Program-made: the position numbers and the translations under genes
The notes under the pieces: model-generated
What the model saw: the letters and a program-made list of their open reading frames with translations, nothing else
Told to the model about the DNA's origin: nothing
Database searches by the model: none
Shown here: positions 16,864 through 25,524 of the stretch, in pieces
Position numbering within the stretch: the stretch's first letter is position 1
How the letters are laid out: each line of letters begins with the position of its first letter
From: Burkholderiales bacterium
Lineage (GTDB): Bacteria > Pseudomonadota > Gammaproteobacteria > Burkholderiales > SG8-41
Direction of reading: 5' to 3'
Assembly: GCA_019635015.1 (NCBI GenBank)
Contig: JAHCAG010000014.1
Coordinates: 18,234-82,233, forward strand
Length of the DNA stretch: 64,000 bases

Positions 16864-18372
16864 TCAGGCTTTTTTCGCGACGAAGCCGTACGCCATGTTG
16901 GTCCGCCCCGGTCCCTCCTGCTCGTAGGTTTCCTTGATCTGCGCAACGCGGTCAACGATGATTTCAGCCTGCTGCTTCGGCGACACGTTGTACAGCCGCG
17001 CGTTGTTGCCGCCGAAGATGGCGTTTTTGACCGGGCCGTCGGCGGCGCCGAGCGGCCGGTAGCCGTACTTCTTCTGCATGTCTTCCGGGATCTCCAGCCG
17101 GCGCAGTGCCTCGATCTGCCACTGCGGCGCGCCGGTCCACACCGCGTCAGTGCCCCAGACCACGTTGCTGCTGCCCAGACCCTTGATCAGGGTGCCCATG
17201 ACAGCGGCGCCGAGACGCGGGTTGGCGGTGGTGGTCCAGGCGAAGAGCTGGCCGAGGTCGCCGTAGACATTCTTGACGCCGTACTTCGCCGGAATATCGG
17301 CAAGATCGGTGACCCATTCGATGCGCCCGGTTTTCTCGAAATGTTCCCAGGCTGCTTTCGGCGCATTGGGCCCGGTCCAGCGCCAGCCCGAGTGATAGAT
17401 GACGAAATTGAGCTGCGGCCAGTCCTTCGCCGCCTTGCCGACGTCGCGCACATCGGAGTATTCAAGCAGGTGCGGGAATTTCTGCTCGATCTGCGGCGGG
17501 AACAGCCCCTTGTGGATGCAGACGTTTTTAAGACTCGGATTGTCCCTGCTCCACTTCACCAGTTTTTCGTAGAACGGGTACATCACCTTCTCGTCGTCGA
17601 GACGGAACGGCCACTTCGACAGGTGCTTGTTGGTGTTGTCGCCGATGGTGTAGCCCTTCCAGGAGTCGGGCTTCAGCCGCATATGCTCCTCCTCGACCTT
17701 GTCCAGCCAGCCGGGGTGTCCCGGGGTGAAGATCGCATGCGAGAAGCTGCGCCGGGTGCCAGCCTCCTTGTTGATCTTCTCGCGCGCGGCGTACTTCATG
17801 TCGTTGGTCAGGAAGGAATAGGCCGGATCGACCGAGTAGGAGCCGCTGATGCAGCCGACCTTGGTGTCGCTGTCGAGGTAGATTTCCTTGAAGTAGTTGG
17901 GGAACTTCAGGTCGTCGATGGTCTGCTCTTTTTCGTTGAGCGACAGGTTCCAGCCCAGCTTCCCCACCGTGGCGCGCTGCGCGACGAAGGTCTTGATCGG
18001 CGTGTCGTCACGCAGGAAATGGGTGTGCATGTCCATGATGAACTGGTTCTTCAGCGCCTTTGCCCGCTCGTTCGCCATCTCCGGCGTGGCAGCTTCGGCG
18101 CGGCTCACCATGTAGAGCGGACCATAGGTCTCGTTCATCGCGACAAAGGCCGCCGCCATGCCCGCCGCAGACTGGAAAAAACGCCGGCGGCTGACGCCCT
18201 GCTTCTTCGCCAGCTCGCCGCCGTACTGCTTGATGCGGGCCTCGAACTCGCGCTGCTTCTCGGTCTGCGGCGGCGGCATGTACTCGTCGCTGGACACACA
18301 CTGCACGGGAATCGGGGACGGGAATATGGATTCTGCGGGAGCGACCTGTTCGAGTTCTTCCGGGCTAAGCAT
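16864..18372 (-). CDS. amidohydrolase family (TIM-barrel) protein with internal twin-arginine motif
   Basis: 502 residues. From about residue 110 it reads as an amidohydrolase_2-type metal-dependent hydrolase: metal motif D-M-H-T-H-F, a later I-Y-H-S-G-W-R and the C-terminal W-G-T-D-A-V-W aspartate. Before it, a twin-arginine signature S-R-R-R-F-F-Q followed by a hydrophobic A-A-G-M-A-A-A-F-V-A sits near residue 61, preceded by about 60 charged and Pro-rich residues. The ATG at 18372 has AGGAGGAG upstream, so the long N-terminus appears genuine. The protein would be a Tat-exported or Tat-anchored hydrolase or decarboxylase. No partner gene is adjacent. Confidence 0.85.
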   Translation of the reverse strand: MLSPEELEQVAPAESIFPSPIPVQCVSSDEYMPPPQTEKQREFEARIKQYGGELAKKQGVSRRRFFQSAAGMAAAFVAMNETYGPLYMVSRAEAATPEMANERAKALKNQFIMDMHTHFLRDDTPIKTFVAQRATVGKLGWNLSLNEKEQTIDDLKFPNYFKEIYLDSDTKVGCISGSYSVDPAYSFLTNDMKYAAREKINKEAGTRRSFSHAIFTPGHPGWLDKVEEEHMRLKPDSWKGYTIGDNTNKHLSKWPFRLDDEKVMYPFYEKLVKWSRDNPSLKNVCIHKGLFPPQIEQKFPHLLEYSDVRDVGKAAKDWPQLNFVIYHSGWRWTGPNAPKAAWEHFEKTGRIEWVTDLADIPAKYGVKNVYGDLGQLFAWTTTANPRLGAAVMGTLIKGLGSSNVVWGTDAVWTGAPQWQIEALRRLEIPEDMQKKYGYRPLGAADGPVKNAIFGGNNARLYNVSPKQQAEIIVDRVAQIKETYEQEGPGRTNMAYGFVAKKA

Positions 18373-18508
18373 GAAACTCCTCCTGGACCAGTGGATGGCT
18401 GAGCATGCGCCGCACGCGGCCGTTCGGAGACGGATTTTTGTTTAAAACGCGGCGTCACAGGAGTGTGCGACGCAGGCCGGGCGCTGTCAAACCGCGCCGC
18501 CGGCGGGC

Positions 18509-18934
18509 TTACTTGACGACCTGCAGGCGGGGCCGGCCGCCGGGCGCGGGTGAATCCGGCTTCGGATCGTCAGGCTTTTCGGGGGACGATTGCATCCCCG
18601 GCGGCACGGTCGACTGGACCTGCGATTCCTCGGGGAAAAACAGGCCCTGTCCGTTCTCGCGCGCGAAAATGCCCTGCACCGCAGCTATGGGTATCGAACA
18701 CTCGCGCGAGACGCCGCCGAATCTCGCCGAAAACTGGATCAGGTCCTGGCCGATGGTCAGCTTGTGGGTCGCGTCGTAGCTGAGGTTGAGCACGATCTCG
18801 CCGTTCCTGACATGCTCCATCGGAACGCGGGTGTTCTCGTCGATCTTCACCGACAGGTAGGGCGTGAAGCCGCTGTCGCAGGCCCACTCGTGGACGGCGC
18901 GGATCAGGTACGGCTTGGTCGAGCGTTCAGCCAT
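18509..18934 (-). CDS. sspB: ClpXP protease specificity-enhancing factor SspB
   Basis: 141 residues. The N-terminal substrate-binding domain is plain: K-P-Y-L-I-R-A-V-H-E-W, then T-P-Y-L-S-V, G-E-I-V-L-N-L-S and the I-Q-F-S-A-R-F-G-G strand. A flexible Pro/Asp/Ser linker leads to the C-terminal L-Q-V-V-K tail, the ClpX-docking peptide. SspB delivers ssrA-tagged proteins and RseA fragments to ClpXP. It follows sspA with an 18-bp gap, the usual pairing. Confidence 0.96.
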   Translation of the reverse strand: MAERSTKPYLIRAVHEWACDSGFTPYLSVKIDENTRVPMEHVRNGEIVLNLSYDATHKLTIGQDLIQFSARFGGVSRECSIPIAAVQGIFARENGQGLFFPEESQVQSTVPPGMQSSPEKPDDPKPDSPAPGGRPRLQVVK

Positions 18935-18952
18935 CGGTGCGGCAAACCGCGC

Positions 18953-19552
18953 TTACTTGCGCATCACCTTTTCGGATGCTGTCAGCGCGTCGATGTAGGC
19001 CGGCCGGCTGAACAGCCGCTCGGCGTATTTCATCAGCGGTGCGGCCTGCTTGCCGAGCTGGATGCCGTAGTGGTCGAGGCGCCACAGCAACGGCGCGACC
19101 GCCACGTCGAGCATCGAGAATTCCTCGCCCAGCATGTATTTCTGCTTGGCGAACACCGGCGCAATCTGGGTCAGCGAGTCGCGGATGGTCTGGCGCCCCT
19201 TGTCGGCCTGTTTCTGTGTGCCCTTCTCGATGGCGATGACATGGGAGAACATTTCCTGCTCGAAGCGGAACAGGAACAGCCGGGCGCGGGCGCGCATCAC
19301 CGGATCAGCCGGCATCAGTTGCGGATGCGGGAAACGGTCGTCGATGTACTCGTTGATGATGTTCGATTCGTAGAGAATCAGGTCGCGCTCGACCAGCACC
19401 GGAACCTGGTTGTACGGGTTCATCACCGCGAGGTCTTCCGGCTTGTTGAACAGGTCAACGTCGATGATCTGGAAGTCCATGCCCTTTTCGTAGAGCACGA
19501 AGCGGCAACGCTGGCTGAAGGGGCAGGTGGTGCCCGAGTAGAGTGTCATCAT
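18953..19552 (-). CDS. sspA: stringent starvation protein A (GST-fold)
   Basis: 199 residues with a thioredoxin-like N-terminal GST domain (L-Y-S-G-T-T-C-P-F-S-Q-R-C-R) and P-V-L-V-E-R-D-L-I-L-Y-E-S, and an all-helical C-terminal domain. SspA binds RNA polymerase and lacks true GST activity in characterised members. The position between petC and sspB is the standard betaproteobacterial order. ATGATG at the start leaves a one-codon ambiguity. Confidence 0.95.
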   Translation of the reverse strand: MMTLYSGTTCPFSQRCRFVLYEKGMDFQIIDVDLFNKPEDLAVMNPYNQVPVLVERDLILYESNIINEYIDDRFPHPQLMPADPVMRARARLFLFRFEQEMFSHVIAIEKGTQKQADKGRQTIRDSLTQIAPVFAKQKYMLGEEFSMLDVAVAPLLWRLDHYGIQLGKQAAPLMKYAERLFSRPAYIDALTASEKVMRK

Positions 19553-19616
19553 GATGGTTTATCCGTAACGGAGTAGCAGTTCAGTGGTTCGCAGTGGTCT
19601 GCGCCGGAGGAACAAA

Positions 19617-19646
19617 GGGCCGTGACACGGTCCGCGCGCACGGCCC
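19617..19646 (-). terminator. possible terminator after petC
   Basis: GGGCCGTG/CACGGCCC form an 8-bp stem, followed on the minus strand by TTTGTT. It lies 20 bases beyond the petC stop in the 113-bp petC-sspA gap. A second palindrome CCGGGATATCCGG (19650-19662) adjoins it. The U-run is short, so strength is uncertain. Confidence 0.4.
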
Positions 19647-19665
19647 CTGCCGGGATATCCGGGAT

Positions 19666-20430
19666 TCAGTGCACGTCCTTCCAGTATTCCTTCTTCAGCG
19701 CGTAGGCCAGCACAAAAAGCAGTCCGAGGAACAGCAGCACGAACATGCCGATGGTTTTGCGGTCATTGCGCACCGGTTCACCCATGAACACCATGTAGTT
19801 CACGAGGTCGGCGACCATCTGGTCATATTCGACTGCGCTCAGCTTGCCGGGTTTGTCGAGTTTCAGCGCCATCTCCGTCTTTTCGTAACCTGCCGCCTGC
19901 ACCTTGCGCTCGGCCAGCACCTGTTCGCCCTGAAGCTCCCACAGCACATGCGGCATGCCGACATTGGGATAGACGGTGTTGTTCCAGCCGGTGGGACGCT
20001 CGGCATCGCGGTAAAAGCCGCGCAGGTAGCTGTAGAGCCAGTCGGCGCCGCTGCCTGCAGACGAGGCACGCGAACGTGCGGTCACGCTGAGGTCGGGCGG
20101 GGCCGCGCCGAACCATTCCCTGGCATCGTTCGCATCCATCGCCACCCGCATCAGGTCGCCGACCTTGACGCCGGTGAACACCAGGTTGTCGAGGATCTGC
20201 TGGTCCGACAGGCCGATGTCCTGGAGGCGGTTGAAACGCATGTAGTTCGCGCTGTGGCAGTTCAGGCAGTAATTGACGAAATGCCGGGCGCCGCGCTGCA
20301 GCGACGCCTGGTCGGTTTCATCGATCGGTGCGCGGTCCAGCTTGACGTCTGCGCCGGCGGCCAGCACGAGGGCCGGCGCGAACAGCAGTGCAGCAATGAA
20401 AGTCTTGAATTTTTTCATTTTGTCGGCCAT
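19666..20430 (-). CDS. petC: cytochrome c1 of the bc1 complex
   Basis: 254 residues. Signal peptide (F-I-A-A-L-L-F-A-P-A-L-V-L-A-A-G), haem-binding C-L-N-C-H at about residue 56 with the typical S-A-N-Y-M-R-F context, distal P-N-V-G-M-P-H-V-L-W with the axial Met, and a C-terminal membrane anchor (F-V-L-L-F-L-G-L-L-F-V-L) with basic cytoplasmic end. It passes electrons from the Rieske centre to cytochrome c. The ATG at 20430 shares a base with the stop of petB; a second ATG 12 bases later is possible. Confidence 0.96.
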   Translation of the reverse strand: MADKMKKFKTFIAALLFAPALVLAAGADVKLDRAPIDETDQASLQRGARHFVNYCLNCHSANYMRFNRLQDIGLSDQQILDNLVFTGVKVGDLMRVAMDANDAREWFGAAPPDLSVTARSRASSAGSGADWLYSYLRGFYRDAERPTGWNNTVYPNVGMPHVLWELQGEQVLAERKVQAAGYEKTEMALKLDKPGKLSAVEYDQMVADLVNYMVFMGEPVRNDRKTIGMFVLLFLGLLFVLAYALKKEYWKDVH

Positions 20431-21851
20431 CACATGGTCACCCGGTCCGGCTCCGGCTTGGTCTTGTCCATCACCGAATACCAGGGCATCAGCAGGAAGA
20501 AAGCGAAGTACAGCAGCGTGCCGATCTGCGAGATCACCGTGCCGACCGGAGTCACCGTCTGCACCCCGTAGTAGCCGAGAACGATGAAGTTGATCACGAA
20601 GATGGTCAGTGCAGCGCGGAACAGCGTGCCCTTGTAGCGGATCGATTTCACCGGGCTGCGGTCGAGCCATGGCAGCACGAAGAAAATAAGGGTTGACACA
20701 CCCATCATGACCACGCCCCAGACCTTGGCGTCGAGCGCCAGCGGGCCGCCTTTCATCAGCACGACCAGGACCAGGCCGATCGCCGCGGCGGCAAGCTTGA
20801 CGCGGCTGTCGCGCGCGGTGAGCCAGATCAGCACGACGTAGGCGGCGACGCCGATCGCCAGCACCAGCATGAACTCCTCGGTGATTGCGCGCAGGATCGA
20901 GTAATAAGGCGTGAAGTACCAGACCGGCGCGATGTGCGGCGGGGTTTTCAGCGGATCGGCGGGGATGAAGTTGTTGTATTCGAGGAAGTAGCCGCCCATC
21001 TCCGGCATGAAAAACACCACCGTGAAGAACAGGAACAGGAAGACCACGACGCCGACGATGTCCTTCACCGTGTAGTACGGGTGGAAGGGAATGCCGTCGA
21101 GGGGGCGGCCCTGCTCGTCCTTGTGCTTCTTGATCTCGATGCCGTCGGGATTGTTCGAGCCGACTTCGTGCAGTGCCATGATGTGCGCCGCGACCAGCCC
21201 CAGCAGCACCAGCGGCAGCGCGATCACGTGGAAGGCGAAGAAACGGTTCAGCGTCGCATCCGACACCACGAAGTCGCCGCGGATCCAGGTCGACAGGTCG
21301 GGCCCGATCACCGGCAGCGCATCGAACAGGTTGACGATCACCTGCGCCCCCCAGAAGGACATCTGGCCCCAGGGCAGGAGGTAGCCGAAGAACGCTTCCG
21401 CCATCAGGCACAGGTAGATCAGCATGCCGAAGATCCAGATCAGCTCGCGCGGCTGGCGGTAGGAGCCGTACATCAGGCCGCGGAACATGTGCAGGTAGAT
21501 GACGACGAAGAACGCCGAGGCGCCGGTCGAGTGCATGTAGCGGATGAACCAGCCGCCGGGCACGTCACGCATGATGTATTCGACGGAAGCAAATGCTTCG
21601 GCGGCCGACGGCTTGTAATGCATGACGAGGAAAATGCCGGTGACAATCTGGATCACCAGCACCAGCATTGCCAGCGAACCGAAGAAGTACCAGAAATTGA
21701 AGTTTTTCGGCGCGTAGTACTGCGACAGGTGATCGCGCCACAGCGACATCAGCGGAAAACGCTGGTCAACCCAGGTCAGCACACCGCTGATCGGGGCGTT
21801 GAGCGGACCGGCGCCGCGGAACTGGACGGGTTCTTTAGGTGTAGCAGCCAT
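20430..21851 (-). CDS. petB: cytochrome b of the bc1 complex
   Basis: 473 residues with the eight-helix cytochrome b pattern and the paired haem-ligand histidines in helices B (M-H-Y-K-P ... Y-M-H-S-T, I-Y-L-H-M) and D (A-F-H-V-I-A-L-P, A-A-H-I-M-A-L-H). The Qo-site motif reads P-V-W-Y rather than P-E-W-Y, a variant known in some beta- and gammaproteobacteria. Length is longer than mitochondrial forms because of a C-terminal extension with two more helices. Middle gene of petABC. Confidence 0.97.
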   Translation of the reverse strand: MAATPKEPVQFRGAGPLNAPISGVLTWVDQRFPLMSLWRDHLSQYYAPKNFNFWYFFGSLAMLVLVIQIVTGIFLVMHYKPSAAEAFASVEYIMRDVPGGWFIRYMHSTGASAFFVVIYLHMFRGLMYGSYRQPRELIWIFGMLIYLCLMAEAFFGYLLPWGQMSFWGAQVIVNLFDALPVIGPDLSTWIRGDFVVSDATLNRFFAFHVIALPLVLLGLVAAHIMALHEVGSNNPDGIEIKKHKDEQGRPLDGIPFHPYYTVKDIVGVVVFLFLFFTVVFFMPEMGGYFLEYNNFIPADPLKTPPHIAPVWYFTPYYSILRAITEEFMLVLAIGVAAYVVLIWLTARDSRVKLAAAAIGLVLVVLMKGGPLALDAKVWGVVMMGVSTLIFFVLPWLDRSPVKSIRYKGTLFRAALTIFVINFIVLGYYGVQTVTPVGTVISQIGTLLYFAFFLLMPWYSVMDKTKPEPDRVTM

Positions 21852-21858
21852 GTTGTGT

Positions 21859-22452
21859 TCAGGCTCCCTTCGAGTCTTCGCCGATCAGGATGCGCGTGTC
21901 CGACAGGTAGGTGTGCGGCGGCACGACCAGGTTGTCGGGCGCAGGACGGTTCTTGTAGACGCGGCCGGCGAGGTCGAACAGCGAGCCGTGGCAGGGGCAG
22001 TAAAAGCCACCCTGCCAGTTGGGATCAAAAGCCTCGGCCTGCTTCGCGAACTTGTCGACTGGCGAACAGCCAAGGTGGGTGCAAATGCCGACGACCACCA
22101 GGAATTCATCCTTGATCGCGCGGGTCGCGTTGGCCGCGTACGGCGGCTGCATCGGTTTTTTCGATTCCGGATCGGCAACATTGACATCATTGCTGCGGAT
22201 GGTGTCGAGCATTTCCTTGGTGCGGCGTACCACCCACACCGGTTTGCCGCGCCATTCGACGGTGATGCGCTCGCCAGGCGCCAGCGCGCCGACATCGACT
22301 TCCACCGGCGCACCGGCGGCTTTTGCGCGTTCCGACGGCATCATGCTCGCCACGAACGGCACGGCGGCCGCGCCGGCCGCCACGCCGCCGGCGACCGTTG
22401 TGGCAGCTACCAGAAACTGCCGCTTACCCTGATCGGTATCTTTCTCGGACAT
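21859..22452 (-). CDS. petA: Rieske iron-sulfur protein (ubiquinol-cytochrome c reductase)
   Basis: 197 residues. Cluster ligands are in C-T-H-L-G-C and C-P-C-H-G-S, with the G-R-V-Y-K-N-R-P-A-P-D-N-L proline loop behind. The N-terminus K-R-Q-F-L-V-A-A-T-T-V-A-G is a Tat-type signal anchor with a single retained R after K, as usual for Rieske proteins. First gene of petABC; seven bases separate it from petB. Confidence 0.97.
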   Translation of the reverse strand: MSEKDTDQGKRQFLVAATTVAGGVAAGAAAVPFVASMMPSERAKAAGAPVEVDVGALAPGERITVEWRGKPVWVVRRTKEMLDTIRSNDVNVADPESKKPMQPPYAANATRAIKDEFLVVVGICTHLGCSPVDKFAKQAEAFDPNWQGGFYCPCHGSLFDLAGRVYKNRPAPDNLVVPPHTYLSDTRILIGEDSKGA

Positions 22453-22495
22453 GCCCGTAGTCCCCTTTGACCCTTGCGTCTGCGAAAAAGGGCAT

Positions 22496-22525
22496 ATTTT
22501 ACACGCGGAGACCCGGAAAAGTTAA
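22496..22525 (-). promoter_or_regulatory. petA: candidate sigma-70 promoter of petABC
   Basis: On the minus strand TTAACT (22525-22520) and TAAAAT (22501-22496) are separated by 18 bp and lie 44 bases before the petA ATG. Both hexamers match the consensus in at least four positions and the area is AT-rich relative to its surroundings. Confidence 0.5.
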
Positions 22526-22610
22526 GCAGAAACTGAAAATATTCAATAATTTCATGTAGTTATAAGTATCCACGATACTATTGCTGCCCGTGGCAGGGCC
22601 CGCGCCGGAT

Positions 22611-23975
22611 TCAGGCTACCCGGGGAAACTCCAGGCGCACGATGGTCCCGCGTCCCCGTGCAGGGGCCTGGATGTCGACCTTGCCGCCATGCAGGTGCGC
22701 AATTTCGCGGACGATGGCAAGGCCGAGGCCGCAACCCTCGCCACCTGCGCCGTCGACACGATAGAAGCGCTCGAAAACCAGCGGCCGCTGGCTTTCCGGT
22801 ATGCCGATGCCGTCATCCTCGACCCGCAGCAACGCGATGCCGCCCCCGCTTCCGGTCGACACCGTGATGCGCCCCCCTGGCGGGGTGTAGGCGATGGCGT
22901 TGTCTATCAGGTTGGACAGCAGCTCCTTCAACAGGAAAAAATCTCCGCGCAGCGGCGCCGGGGACAGCTCCAGCCCGAGGTCGATCTTCTTGCGGATTGC
23001 GGCCGGCATCCAGCTCTCCGCGACCTCGCCGGCGACACTGCGCAGATCTATCGGCCGCATCGAATCTGCCTGGGCAAATCCGGCCTCCGCACGTGCCAGC
23101 GTCAGCAGCTGGTTGGCCAGCCTCACGGCACGCTCGGTGGACAGGCCGAGCTCCTTGAGCACCCGCACATGCTCCGCGGGATCGGACTGGCTCAGGCCGT
23201 ATTCCACCTGCATGCGCAGGCCGGCCAGCGGCGTGCGCAGCTGGTGCGCCGCATTGGCAACGAACTCCTGCTGTGACTGCAGGGTGCGGTCAAGCCGGGC
23301 CAGCAGTTCGTTCAGCGCGATCACCAGCGGGCGCACCTCCACAGGCGCATGTTCGGGCGGAATCGGGCGCAGATCGCGGTGCGAACGGGCCTCGATCTCC
23401 TCGCGCAGGTGCTCCAGAGGCTCCAGCCCCTTGCCGACGCCAAACATCACCAGCACAACCACCGATGCAACGAGCATCACTTCGATCATGATCATGCCGG
23501 TCATGATCTGCCGGGTCAGTTCGCTGCGCTTGTTGCCGGTCTCCGCGACCTGGACAATGGCGTCGACACCGCGCAGGTTGACCCGCATGGCCGCAACCCG
23601 CACATATTCGCCGTCGAGTCTGGCGTCGTAGAGCAGTTCCCCCGCCTCGAGGAACTCGCCGCGGGGCGGCTGCAGCTGCGCATCGCCGGCAATCAACCGG
23701 CCCCGCCGGTCGTGAACCGAGTAGTAAATGCGGTCGAACTGGTCGGTGCGCAGCAGCATGTCCGCGGAATTCGACAGTGCTTCCGGATTGACGTCGGGAC
23801 GCGAATTGATCAGCCGTGTCAGCGACTGGGCGGTATCGACCAGCACCCAGTCGTAGGCGGCGGTAACCGGGCGCAGCGCGAGCGCGTGGCCGAACAGCGT
23901 GGCCACCACCAGTGCCAGCAAAAGCAGCACGGCCAGCCAGCGGAACAGCAGCCGGCGGATGCTAAGCTGCGTCAT
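22611..23975 (-). CDS. tctE: sensor histidine kinase, TctE/QseC type
   Basis: 454 residues. Two membrane helices (about 13-35 and 160-182) enclose a periplasmic 2CSK_N-type sensor domain. A HAMP-like linker follows, then the H-box F-V-A-N-A-A-H-Q-L-R-T-P-L with the phosphoacceptor His, the N-box L-I-D-N-A-I-A-Y, and G-boxes D-D-G-I-G-I-P and G-L-G-L-A-I-V. Such kinases next to tctBA control uptake of tricarboxylates or other carboxylates. Overlaps the regulator gene by 14 bases; divergent from tctBA. Confidence 0.9.
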   Translation of the reverse strand: MTQLSIRRLLFRWLAVLLLLALVVATLFGHALALRPVTAAYDWVLVDTAQSLTRLINSRPDVNPEALSNSADMLLRTDQFDRIYYSVHDRRGRLIAGDAQLQPPRGEFLEAGELLYDARLDGEYVRVAAMRVNLRGVDAIVQVAETGNKRSELTRQIMTGMIMIEVMLVASVVVLVMFGVGKGLEPLEHLREEIEARSHRDLRPIPPEHAPVEVRPLVIALNELLARLDRTLQSQQEFVANAAHQLRTPLAGLRMQVEYGLSQSDPAEHVRVLKELGLSTERAVRLANQLLTLARAEAGFAQADSMRPIDLRSVAGEVAESWMPAAIRKKIDLGLELSPAPLRGDFFLLKELLSNLIDNAIAYTPPGGRITVSTGSGGGIALLRVEDDGIGIPESQRPLVFERFYRVDGAGGEGCGLGLAIVREIAHLHGGKVDIQAPARGRGTIVRLEFPRVA

Positions 23976-24642
23976 CGGTTGTTTTGTCGAGGTAATAACC
24001 GAAGCCGCGGATGGAATGGATCTTCACGCCTGCCGGCCCCAGCTTGTTGCGCAGCCGGGAAATGTAAACCTCGACAACGTTGAGATTGAGGTCCTCGTCG
24101 GCGCCGCTGATCGCCGACACGATCTGCTCCTTGCTGACGATCTTGCCGGCGCGAAGCACCAGGAATTCGAGCACGCCCCACTCCCGCGCGGTCAGCCGGA
24201 CCGCGTTGCCCGCAACCCACACGCGTTTCGCGGCAATATCCACGGTAAGCTGCCCGTAGACAATCTGCGTCTCCGCAGTCTGCTGGCCGCGCCGGATCAC
24301 GGCGCGCATCCGCGCCTCCAGCTCCATCAGTGAAAACGGCTTGATCAGGTAATCGTCGGCGCCGAGGTCGAGGCCGTGCACACGGTCGGCCACGGAGTCG
24401 CGCGCCGTCAGCACCAGCGCCGGCACATAACGCTCCCTCTGCCTCGCCCTGCGCAACACTTCAAAACCGTCGATGCCCGGCAGACCGATGTCGAGAATGA
24501 CCAGGTCATATTCCTCGTGGGCGAGCAGCAGGTCAGCTTCGCGCCCGCTGGTCGCCAGCTCGACGCGATAACCGGCCTGCTGCAGGTAACGGACCAGTCC
24601 GTCACCAAGAGCCTTGTCATCCTCCACGATCAGCACATGCAT
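23962..24642 (-). CDS. tctD: OmpR-family response regulator, TctD-like
   Basis: 226 residues. Receiver domain with acidic pocket E-D-D (residues 7-9), phosphoacceptor Asp in I-L-D-I-G-L-P and the K-P-F-S lysine; C-terminal winged helix with R-L-T-A-R-E-W-G-V-L-E and V-V-E-V-Y-I-S-R-L-R-N-K-L. ATG 24642 is used because the receiver strand begins immediately; an in-frame ATG 21 bases upstream adds only seven residues. Expected to regulate the divergent tctBA genes. Confidence 0.92.
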   Translation of the reverse strand: MHVLIVEDDKALGDGLVRYLQQAGYRVELATSGREADLLLAHEEYDLVILDIGLPGIDGFEVLRRARQRERYVPALVLTARDSVADRVHGLDLGADDYLIKPFSLMELEARMRAVIRRGQQTAETQIVYGQLTVDIAAKRVWVAGNAVRLTAREWGVLEFLVLRAGKIVSKEQIVSAISGADEDLNLNVVEVYISRLRNKLGPAGVKIHSIRGFGYYLDKTTDDAA

Positions 24643-25062
24643 TGCCGGAAACCCCGCATTCATCGGATGGAGAACCGCTCCGCCAGAAGACGCCGAAACG
24701 ATCCCGATATGAAGACACTCTAAAGCATCAGCGTCGTTTGCCGCAAAACCTGTTGCGCGCGCACTGCAGCCGATATCCGGCACGTTCCCGGCAACACGCG
24801 CCCGCATCTTCAGCCGCGGCAACGCCATTTTCAGTTTCACGCAAGCCCTGGTTCAGGCAGGCGCAGATTTGCCCGTTATCGTCTGCATCGTGCAATGAAG
24901 CGGCCGGATGCGCCGTTGTCGCGCGCGGGGGAACAACCGGCGGACACGGATGGTCCATCAACAACACCACCCGCACTTCACGGTCCGGAGATGATTCGCG
25001 GACCGTCACACGCTTCATCACATGCGGCCACCGGCCGGCTGCGGTTTATCCATGGAGGAGAC
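24643..25062. other. 420-bp divergent regulatory region between tctD and tctB
   Basis: No convincing gene is found here. A 97-codon frame on the minus strand (24728-25021) is Cys- and Arg-rich without family resemblance, and the frame of tctA is open upstream through the whole region by chance. The space is where a tctC receptor gene would often sit, and none is present. TctD-binding sites are expected but no clear direct repeat was seen. GGAGGAG at 25054-25060 is the tctB ribosome-binding site. Confidence 0.5.
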
Positions 25063-25524
25063 ATGATGAACTGGTTACACGGAAAGGACGGTCGCGACCT
25101 CATCGCGGGAGGCCTGCTGATCGTGATCGGAATTTTCTGCGCGATCTACGCGTCGCAGCACTATCCCCTGGGCGACGTGAGCCGCATGGGACCGGGCATG
25201 TTCCCGACCGTGCTTGGTTACGTGCTCGCGGGACTGGGCGTGCTCATCGCACTTCCGGCGTGGTTCCGTTCCGGCAGCCTGCCGAAACCGGAATACAAAC
25301 CGCTGTTTTTCGTGCTGCTCGGCACCCTGGTATTCGCGCTGACGGTAGAGCGCATCGGCGTGGTGCCCGCCATCTTCCTGCTGACCGGCCTCGCCGTGCT
25401 GGCCGACAACAAGCTGGGAATCATCGGCACGCTGGTACTGGCAGCGGCGCTTTCCGCAGCCTCGGTGCTGATATTCCTGTACGGGCTCGGCATCCCCATT
25501 TATCCCTTCGTCTGGCCCTTCTGA
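25063..25524 (+). CDS. tctB: tripartite tricarboxylate transporter small membrane subunit TctB
   Basis: 153 residues, four hydrophobic helices. The TctB family signature is visible near the start: D-L-I-A-G-G-L-L-I-V-I-G ... Y-P-L-G-D-V-S-R-M-G-P-G-M-F-P. ATGATG at 25063 follows an ideal GGAGGAG site. The stop overlaps the tctA start (TGATG). It forms the permease with TctA and depends on a periplasmic Bug/TctC receptor, absent from this locus. Confidence 0.92.
   Translation: MMNWLHGKDGRDLIAGGLLIVIGIFCAIYASQHYPLGDVSRMGPGMFPTVLGYVLAGLGVLIALPAWFRSGSLPKPEYKPLFFVLLGTLVFALTVERIGVVPAIFLLTGLAVLADNKLGIIGTLVLAAALSAASVLIFLYGLGIPIYPFVWPF

Noticed and set aside
22533..22570. Additional copy of the AT-rich element near petA (ATTCAATAATTTC, TTATAAGTATCC)
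   Set aside because: Only the short ATAAGTAT part matches; too weak to call a family member.
24728..25021. 97-codon minus-strand frame between tctD and tctB
   Set aside because: Cys/Arg-rich, no signal peptide, no family resemblance; it lies in the expected regulatory gap.
24642..25523. Upstream extension of the tctA frame (294 extra codons)
   Set aside because: It overlaps tctB entirely, and tctA has a normal start at 25524 overlapping the tctB stop.
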